Both the position numbers and the translations under genes were made by a program. Shown here piece by piece: positions 33,008 through 38,367 of a DNA stretch of 38,367 bases (positions are counted from its first letter, which is position 1; every line of letters begins with the position of its first letter). The stretch is from positions 1 through 38,367 of the forward strand of contig JAFOIY010000191.1 in assembly GCA_017420505.1 (NCBI GenBank), read 5' to 3'. The notes under the pieces were generated by a model. That model was not told the DNA's origin. It did not search any database and was given only the letters and a program-made list of their open reading frames with translations. This DNA is from Solobacterium sp. (GTDB lineage: Bacteria > Bacillota_I > Bacilli_A > Erysipelotrichales > Erysipelotrichaceae).

Positions 33008-33022
33008 AACGGAATTTTAACG
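33004..33022 (+). promoter_or_regulatory. Candidate KdpE/OmpR-type operator upstream of ktrB
   Basis: TTTTAACG occurs at 33004-33011 and 33015-33022, offset 11 bp (TTTAAC-N5-TTTAAC). It lies 43-61 bp upstream of the ktrB -10, an activator position. A weaker copy (TCTTAATG) is at 33047-33054. Confidence 0.55.
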
Positions 33023-33064
33023 CAGAGGCAGGCAACCCTAACACCGTCTTAATGCCCTGAATCC

Positions 33065-33070
33065 TATAAT
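33065..33070 (+). promoter_or_regulatory. -10 box (TATAAT) of the ktrB operon
   Basis: A perfect TATAAT 22 nt before ATG 33093 with no good -35, consistent with a promoter that needs an activator. Confidence 0.6.
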
Positions 33071-33092
33071 GGGCTCAGAACAGGAGTTCTCT

Positions 33093-34433
33093 ATGAAGGA
33101 TTTCAGGACATTTCTGCAGGATCATTTCACATCATTCCGCACCATTCTGCTCAGTTTTCTATCCCTGATCTTTATCGGTGCGTTCCTGCTGTGCCTGCCG
33201 GTCTGCTCAGCATCCGGCCGCAGCACGCCGTTTCCTGATGCCCTGTTCACCGCTACATCGGCGGTCTGCGTAACCGGACTGGTCGTCTGCGATACGGCAG
33301 CTTCCTGGTCCGTATTCGGCAAATGTGTACTGCTGTTCCTGATCCAGATCGGCGGGCTGGGTGTTATGACCATTGCGGTCGCTGTCTTTGTCCTGACCGG
33401 GCAGCGGATCAGCATCCTGCAGCGCAGTACGATGCGTGATTCCATCTCTGCCCCGCAGATCGGCGGAATTGTCCGCCTGACCGGCTTTATACTGAAGGTC
33501 ACCCTGCTCATTGAGGCCATAGGCACTGCACTGCTCTCCTTCGTCTTCATCCCGCGCTACGGTGTGATGACGGGGATCGGCTATGCATTGTTCCATTCCG
33601 TATCCGCTTTCTGCAACGCAGGCTTTGACCTTATGGGCACCAACGCTCCCTACGCCTCGCTGACCGCCTATGCTGCAAACATACATGTCAATCTGATCAT
33701 CATTTCGCTGATCATCTGCGGCGGGCTCGGGTTCCTGACCTGGCAGGATCTGCTGCAGAACCGTTTCCGTTTCCACAGACTCCGGCTGCAGACCAAGATC
33801 ATCCTGACAACAACCCTGTGCCTGATCGTCTTCCCCTTCGTGATTCTGTTCTTCTTTGAATTCACGGATGTACCGGTCAAGGAGAGGATCCTGCTGTCCC
33901 TGTTCCAGTCTGTAACCCCGCGTACAGCCGGCTTCAATACCTATGATTACGCAAGCATGTCGGAGAACAGCCTGCTGATGACCATCCTGCTGATGCTCAT
34001 TGGAGGCGCACCGGGATCCGCTGCCGGCGGTATGAAAGTTACAACCTTCTACGTCGTCGTCGCTTCCGCTTTCTCCTCCATGAGGCAGAACAATGATGTC
34101 AACTGCTTCATGCGGAGGCTGGAGCCGTCCACGGTACGCAATGCCCATACCCTGCTCTGCCTCTATCTGTTCCTTCTTATTACAGGAGCGTACATCATCG
34201 CCGCGAGGGAACACCTGCCCATCATCCGTACCCTGTTCGAATGTGCTTCGGCACTGGGCACCGTCGGTCTGACGACCGGAATTACACCCGGGCTGTCCCA
34301 CCTGTCCCGGGCAATACTCATCCTGTTCATGTATTTCGGACGTGTCGGCGGGCTGACGCTTGCCTACGCATCCGTATCCGGAATCCGCATCAGGACCAGC
34401 AAGTATCCGCTGGAAAAGATCAGCGTCGGCTGA
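33093..34433 (+). CDS. ktrB: Potassium uptake protein KtrB/TrkH family
   Basis: Encodes a 446-residue membrane channel subunit, the length of KtrB. Four M1-P-M2 repeats are recognisable by their filter segments: TSAVCVTGL, SVSAFCNAGFDL, SVTPRTAGFNT and ASALGTVGLTTG, each with the selectivity-filter glycine. The ATG 33093 follows CAGGAG by 6 nt; an upstream ATG at 33069 overlaps the -10 box and was rejected. It forms the K+ translocating part, gated by the KtrA ring encoded 12 nt downstream. Confidence 0.95.
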   Translation: MKDFRTFLQDHFTSFRTILLSFLSLIFIGAFLLCLPVCSASGRSTPFPDALFTATSAVCVTGLVVCDTAASWSVFGKCVLLFLIQIGGLGVMTIAVAVFVLTGQRISILQRSTMRDSISAPQIGGIVRLTGFILKVTLLIEAIGTALLSFVFIPRYGVMTGIGYALFHSVSAFCNAGFDLMGTNAPYASLTAYAANIHVNLIIISLIICGGLGFLTWQDLLQNRFRFHRLRLQTKIILTTTLCLIVFPFVILFFFEFTDVPVKERILLSLFQSVTPRTAGFNTYDYASMSENSLLMTILLMLIGGAPGSAAGGMKVTTFYVVVASAFSSMRQNNDVNCFMRRLEPSTVRNAHTLLCLYLFLLITGAYIIAAREHLPIIRTLFECASALGTVGLTTGITPGLSHLSRAILILFMYFGRVGGLTLAYASVSGIRIRTSKYPLEKISVG

Positions 34434-34445
34434 TCAGGAGGCTGA

Positions 34446-35090
34446 ATGAAAAACATACTAGTGATCGGTGCCGGAAGATTCGGACTGTACACCTGTTCTG
34501 CCCTGCATGATATGGGCCACCAGATCATGCTCGTAGACAAGAACGAGGACCGGATCAACCAGGTACTGCCCTATGTAACCAACGCTCAGATCGGTGACAG
34601 TACGGACGAAGCATTCATGAAATCGCTCGGGATCCGGAACTACGATCTCTGCATCGTCGCAATCGGTGATGACTTCATGAGTTCCCTGGAGACTACCTAT
34701 CTGCTTCATGAACTCGGTGCGGAAAAGGTCGTCTCGCGGGTCACGAGCGGCTCCCAGGAGAAATTCCTGCTGCGCAATGGTGCGGACGCGGTTGTCTTCC
34801 CTGAGCGCCAGCTGGGGGCGTGGACAGCCATCCGCTACTCATCCGACGCCATCTCCAACTACATCGAAGTCATGGACGGCTACTCCATCTTCGAGCTCAA
34901 TGTACCGAAGGAATGGGACAACCTTCCTGTCGGGACCATCAATGCCCGGAACAAATACGGAATCAATATACTGGGTGTAAAGAACGGCAAAATGGAAATG
35001 AACATTACAGGTGATACTGTACTGCATTTCGGACAGACCATGCTGGTTCTTGGAAAAACCCAGGAGATACAGAAGATGTTCAGTCTGTAG
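34446..35090 (+). CDS. ktrA: Potassium uptake regulator KtrA (TrkA family)
   Basis: Encodes a 214-residue cytoplasmic RCK protein that forms an octameric ring gating KtrB. The RCK_N Rossmann fold has VIGAGRFGLYTC, with LVDKNEDR for nucleotide binding and GDSTDEAFM. An RCK_C domain (about 140-214) follows. In Staphylococcus RCK_C of KtrA binds c-di-AMP; whether this one does cannot be judged by eye. AGGAGG lies 5 nt before the ATG. The stop is TAG. Confidence 0.95.
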   Translation: MKNILVIGAGRFGLYTCSALHDMGHQIMLVDKNEDRINQVLPYVTNAQIGDSTDEAFMKSLGIRNYDLCIVAIGDDFMSSLETTYLLHELGAEKVVSRVTSGSQEKFLLRNGADAVVFPERQLGAWTAIRYSSDAISNYIEVMDGYSIFELNVPKEWDNLPVGTINARNKYGINILGVKNGKMEMNITGDTVLHFGQTMLVLGKTQEIQKMFSL

Positions 35091-35102
35091 GACGGTAGAA
35101 TC

Positions 35103-35426
35103 ATGAATGAACTGATCGTTATCGTGTGCTGCTTCGCTTTCTCTGCAGCCATCATCTACATCACCATCAACAGAATCTATGATGAGATTCTGCCCGAACA
35201 GAGTGAACCGGAGCGTTCCTATGCACCGGAATACCGGATTCTGACCGACAACCTGGATATGCTTCACTATGTACGCAAGCACTTTGAACCGGGCGAGTAT
35301 TCCCTCTGTCTGAAAAGCAGACGGGAACTGCTGAATGAATGCCGCAAGGAAAGCCAGAGCATTGCCATTCTGGAGCCGGTCAAGGACCATGCGAACAAAA
35401 ACCGGATGAGTATATCGGGGCGTTAG
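35103..35426 (+). CDS. Small single-pass membrane protein of unknown function (107 aa)
   Basis: I do not recognise this 107-residue protein. A hydrophobic helix (about 3-22, LIVIVCCFAFSAAIIYI) is followed by a charged, probably cytosolic part with HYVRKHFEPGEYSLCLKS and RRELLNECRKE. AGGACGG precedes the ATG. It starts 12 nt after ktrA and ends 47 nt before the KdpD-like gene; the stop is TAG. Its place between transporter and kinase suggests a link to K+ uptake, by inference only. Confidence 0.65.
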   Translation: MNELIVIVCCFAFSAAIIYITINRIYDEILPEQSEPERSYAPEYRILTDNLDMLHYVRKHFEPGEYSLCLKSRRELLNECRKESQSIAILEPVKDHANKNRMSISGR

Positions 35427-35427
35427 G

Positions 35428-35456
35428 TTGAGGTTCCGGCACAGCCTGCATACAAT
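35428..35456 (+). promoter_or_regulatory. Promoter of the kdpD-like/kdpE pair (TTGAGG, 17 bp, TACAAT)
   Basis: TTGAGG at 35428-35433, 17-bp spacer, TACAAT at 35451-35456. The leader would be about 10 nt. No strong ribosome site. Confidence 0.65.
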
Positions 35457-35473
35457 AAGAGTTAAATACGGAT

Positions 35474-37387
35474 ATGACTGCTGACAAGAACGCAAAACAG
35501 AACATACTGGTCTGCCTTTCCCCCTCCCCGAGCAATCCGAGGGTCATCCGAACAGCCGCAAAACTGTTCAACAAACGGACGGACAGTTTTATTGCGCTGT
35601 ATGTAGGCAGTCTGAATGAGGACCTGAGCGAAGACAGCCAGCTGCGCAGGAACATCGCCTACGCAGAATCCTGCGGGGCAGAAGTCCAGATCATCGAAAG
35701 CAGCGATATCGTCCTGACCATATCCGAATTCGCCAGGTTTACAGGAGCAACCGATCTGTTCATCGGCTACAGTGTTCCCTCGCACATCATCCAGTCCCGC
35801 AGCATCCCCGAACAGCTCATATCCGCGCTGCCGGAGACCGATATCCATATTATTCCCGATACCAAGGCTTCCTCCTACCATCTTGCAAGAAGGCATTCGG
35901 AGGCACCGGTATGGAATATGAAGGACTTCCTGCTGGTAATCATCATCATGGCAATCGCCACAGGAATCTCCTACTGGTTTGACAGATCCATCTACAGCAA
36001 CTCCAACATCATTACGATCTATATCCTTGCCGTGCTGATCGCTTCCATTCTGAGCTCCCACCAGATCTACGGCATCCTCGCTTCCGTGTTCTACATTCTG
36101 CTGATCAATTTCCTGTTCATAGAGCCACGGTTTACTTTCCTCTTCTATGACTCTTCCTACATTGTCACCTACTTCGTCTCTTTCCTGGCTGCGCTGATCA
36201 CCGGAACCCTGGCTGTACGGTTGAAGGACATTGCCCGCCAGGCAGCGGAAAACGCCTACCAGGGAAAGGTCCTGCTGGACACTTCGGACCAGATGAAGAA
36301 AGCGACCGGCAGGCAGGAGATCATCCGGATTGCCTGTACGCAGCTGGGCGACCTGCTGAAGCGGCCGGTGGTGTTCTTCAGCCCCGATGATACATCCGAA
36401 GACCAGGAAGAAACAGAGATCCTGCGCTCGGTCTGTGAAGGCAAGCAGCAGGCAGGTGCCTATACCGGCCGGTTCTCCCAGCACCCCTACAGATATCTCC
36501 GGATTGCCTCGGATCAGACAGTATACGGTGTTCTGCGCATTGACATGAAAGGCCGGTCCTTTACCGAATTCGAGAATACCCTTCTTCTCTCGATCATCAA
36601 TGAGTTCATTCTTGCCCTGAACAACGAGCACACCATGCAGGAGAAAGCAGCGGCGGAGATCCAGGCAGAACAGGAGCGCTACCGGGCAGGACTGCTGCGT
36701 TCGCTGTCCCACGATCTGCGCACACCGCTGACCTCCATCATCGGCAATACTTCAAACCTGATCTCCATGGGTTCCTCCATGGAAGAAAACGACAAGCAGA
36801 CCATCTATGAAGACATCCGGGAAGATTCCTTCTGGCTTGCGTCACAGATGGAGAATATACTGTCTATGAGCCGTTTGGAGAACAACCGGTATATCCAGCC
36901 GAGCATAGAAAACGTTGAAGATGTCATCCAGGAGAGCCTGAACCATCTGGACTACCGGGCCAGCGAGCACACAATCACCTTCCAAAGGCCGGAGGAAGCA
37001 CTGTTCGCTGAAATGGATTCCCGCCTGATCCTGCAGGTCCTGACCAACCTGATCAACAATGCCATCAAGCATACACCTGCGGGATCAGCCATAACCATCC
37101 GCTGCACCAAGGAAGATGGTCTTATCTTCATTTCGATAGCGGATGATGGTGATGGGATTCCTGATGGAATGAAGGAACACATCTTCGATCTCTACTATAC
37201 CGGGCACAGAGGACTGTCCGAAACAAACCGGAGCATGGGAATCGGTCTGAATCTCTGCGCTATGATACTGCAGGCACACGGTCAGAAGATCGAAGTGCTG
37301 GACAACCATCCGAAAGGAACCATATTCCGTTTCAGTCTGAAAGCAAAGGAGCTGCAGGATGAAAGAATCCAGAATACTGATTGTTGA
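35474..37387 (+). CDS. KdpD-like sensor kinase without the N-terminal KdpD domain
   Basis: Encodes 637 residues; full KdpD proteins are near 890. It begins directly with a USP domain (10-130) and lacks the ~210-residue KdpD domain with its Walker motifs. A DUF4118-type block of four membrane helices (about 151-250), a GAF-like part (265-385), HisKA with H413 in LSHDLRTPLT and HATPase_c (NLINNAIKH, DDGDGIP) follow. S16-P-S18, 20 residues, then F39-I-A41-L-Y43 matches the published SxS-X20-FTAxY c-di-AMP motif of KdpD except for I40. Downstream of ktrAB, with no kdpFABC in view. Confidence 0.9.
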   Translation: MTADKNAKQNILVCLSPSPSNPRVIRTAAKLFNKRTDSFIALYVGSLNEDLSEDSQLRRNIAYAESCGAEVQIIESSDIVLTISEFARFTGATDLFIGYSVPSHIIQSRSIPEQLISALPETDIHIIPDTKASSYHLARRHSEAPVWNMKDFLLVIIIMAIATGISYWFDRSIYSNSNIITIYILAVLIASILSSHQIYGILASVFYILLINFLFIEPRFTFLFYDSSYIVTYFVSFLAALITGTLAVRLKDIARQAAENAYQGKVLLDTSDQMKKATGRQEIIRIACTQLGDLLKRPVVFFSPDDTSEDQEETEILRSVCEGKQQAGAYTGRFSQHPYRYLRIASDQTVYGVLRIDMKGRSFTEFENTLLLSIINEFILALNNEHTMQEKAAAEIQAEQERYRAGLLRSLSHDLRTPLTSIIGNTSNLISMGSSMEENDKQTIYEDIREDSFWLASQMENILSMSRLENNRYIQPSIENVEDVIQESLNHLDYRASEHTITFQRPEEALFAEMDSRLILQVLTNLINNAIKHTPAGSAITIRCTKEDGLIFISIADDGDGIPDGMKEHIFDLYYTGHRGLSETNRSMGIGLNLCAMILQAHGQKIEVLDNHPKGTIFRFSLKAKELQDERIQNTDC

Positions 37388-38057
37388 AGATGACCGGTCC
37401 ATCATGAACCTCATCTCAACAACATTGAAACTGAACCAGTATGAATATGTATGTGCTTCCGGCGGAAAGGAAGCCGTTTCCCAATGTGCTTCCTATGCAC
37501 CGGCATTGATCCTGCTGGATCTCGGTCTTCCCGATATGGACGGCATTGACGTCATCCGTACGGTCAGAACCTGGTCGCAGGTACCGATCATCGTAATCAG
37601 TGCCCGGGGAGAGGATTCCGACAAGATCGAAGCACTGGACAACGGTGCGGATGATTACCTGACCAAACCTTTTTCCGTCGATGAGATGATGGCCAGGATC
37701 CGGGCTGCCCTGCGCCGCAGCATACAGCTGGCTTCCGGCTCCTCGGAATCCGTCTACCGCAACGGAGATCTGTTCATAGACTATGCAGCGTCCATTGTCA
37801 AGCGCGGTGAGCGGGAAATCCACCTGACCCCGATCGAGTACAAACTGCTCTGCCTGCTGAGCAGGAATACAGGCAAGGTACTGACCCATTCCTACATTAT
37901 CCAGCATATCTGGGGCAGTACGATGGAAACGGATATTGTATCCCTTCGTGTCTATATGACTTCGCTGCGCAGGAAGCTGAGCCAGGATGAATCCGAAGAA
38001 GCATTGATCCGTACCCACGTCGGAATCGGATACCAAATGGTCCGTGCAGAAGAATAA
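37359..38057 (+). CDS. kdpE: KdpE-like response regulator (OmpR family)
   Basis: Encodes 232 residues. Receiver D10-D11-D12 acidic pocket, phosphorylation site D54 in LILLDLGLPD, and K103 in YLTKPFS. The winged helix (about 130-230) contains LTPIEYKLLCLLSRNTGKVLTH, cited as LTPIEYKLL, and HVGIGYQMV. The ATG follows AAGGAG by 7 nt and overlaps the kinase gene by 29 nt. With the kinase it probably controls K+ uptake. The TTTAAC repeats ahead of ktrB are its best candidate target. Confidence 0.92.
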   Translation: MKESRILIVEDDRSIMNLISTTLKLNQYEYVCASGGKEAVSQCASYAPALILLDLGLPDMDGIDVIRTVRTWSQVPIIVISARGEDSDKIEALDNGADDYLTKPFSVDEMMARIRAALRRSIQLASGSSESVYRNGDLFIDYAASIVKRGEREIHLTPIEYKLLCLLSRNTGKVLTHSYIIQHIWGSTMETDIVSLRVYMTSLRRKLSQDESEEALIRTHVGIGYQMVRAEE

Positions 38058-38065
38058 CAATAAAA

Positions 38066-38108
38066 AACCGGCCTTGAAGCCTTCGCTTCAGGACCGGATC
38101 TTTTTTAT
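38066..38108. terminator. Bidirectional terminator between kdpE and the amidohydrolase gene
   Basis: The hairpin CCGG-C-CTTGAAGC, CTTC, GCTTCAGG-A-CCGG (38068-38097) is flanked by A6 on the left and T6 on the right, so it works in both directions. Confidence 0.9.
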
Positions 38109-38367
38109 TCTTCTACCCGCTTTCCATCAATGAAAACAGCGATGAGCCTGCCTGTCGTCTCCAGAGGATCCCCCTCATAGATGTTGATATCTGCGTCCTT
38201 GCCGGGTTCAATACTGCCGACGCGGTCTTCAATGCCCAGATGCTCGGCCGCATTGATCGTGATTGCTTTCAGAGCGTCAAAGCGCTTCATTCCGGCTTTT
38301 GCCGCCATACCGGCATAGAGCGGGAAGCTGTATTCCAGTGCGAACGGATGGTCTGTAATGATGCATA
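38105..38367 (-). CDS. Amidohydrolase (imidazolonepropionase-like), C-terminal part
   Basis: Partial gene: 87 codons of its 3' end are in the window and the frame stays open to the window edge. The residues TDHPFALEYSFPLYAGM contain the metal-binding Asp region of the TIM-barrel amidohydrolases. ALKAITINAAEHLGI and DRVGSIEPGKDADINIYEGDP are typical of the imidazolonepropionase-like group, whose members include peptidases of the HutI/prolidase-related type. Substrate unknown. Stop TAA lies next to the shared terminator. Confidence 0.88.
   Translation of the reverse strand, partial: CIITDHPFALEYSFPLYAGMAAKAGMKRFDALKAITINAAEHLGIEDRVGSIEPGKDADINIYEGDPLETTGRLIAVFIDGKRVEE

Noticed and set aside
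33069-33092. An earlier ktrB start at 33069
   Set aside because: That ATG overlaps the TATAAT box; ATG 33093 has a good ribosome site and family length.
35474-38057. A classical kdpFABC-kdpDE locus
   Set aside because: No kdpF, A, B or C gene is in the window; the pair follows ktrAB.

Overview
The window is chromosomal housekeeping DNA from a low-to-mid G+C Gram-positive bacterium (Bacillota). The gene order phoH-ybeY-cdd-era-recO-glyS-dnaG-rpoD-trmK, the EzrA/NifZ/ThiI cluster, KtrAB and an RqcH-type NFACT protein are all Bacillota traits. A one-chain glycyl-tRNA synthetase and the lack of any sporulation gene would fit the Erysipelotrichia. That placement is an inference, not something the sequence proves. 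I see no phage, insertion sequence, CRISPR array, rRNA or tRNA.

Layout. Positions 1-328 hold rpsT and a two-way terminator. An M42 aminopeptidase lies at 338-1372 on the minus strand. From about 14650 down to 1403 runs a long minus-strand series: rsmE, mtaB, murE, deoC, rpsU, phoH, ybeY, cdd, era, recO, glyS, dnaG, rpoD, trmK. Internal promoters and terminators divide it, after rpsU, after phoH and before glyS. Positions 14722-17100 carry a class-I glutamine amidotransferase (C26), a NagD-like HAD protein and a membrane-anchored metallophosphatase-fold protein. Positions 17180-21458 (minus) carry ezrA, a NifZ-type cysteine desulfurase, thiI and a small unknown gene. rpsD with a long leader, gmk, rqcH/NFACT and rluB follow.

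Positions 25365-28551 (minus) encode a large secreted, membrane-anchored glucosaminidase and a small ParB-like protein in front of rluB. Positions 28589-31233 (minus) are an OmpR-family two-component system with a pyrrolidone-carboxylate peptidase gene at its end. mrp and an unknown gene diverge near 32160. Positions 33093-38057 are a potassium module: ktrB, ktrA, a small membrane protein, a KdpD-like kinase and KdpE. The window ends inside an amidohydrolase gene.

Main points for a second look: (1) dnaG is open over its full length except for one in-frame TAG at codon 175, although TAG is a genuine stop for at least seven other genes here. (2) The KdpD-like kinase lacks the N-terminal KdpD domain but keeps a near-perfect c-di-AMP-type USP motif. 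It sits with ktrAB, and a KdpE-like direct repeat (TTTAAC-N5-TTTAAC) lies upstream of ktrB. (3) Two divergent phosphatase-fold genes have lost canonical catalytic residues. (4) Several genes have a -10 box only 6-9 nt before the ATG, suggesting leaderless transcripts. (5) The OmpR-type regulator at 30559-31233 has 11-bp-spaced direct repeats at its own promoter.
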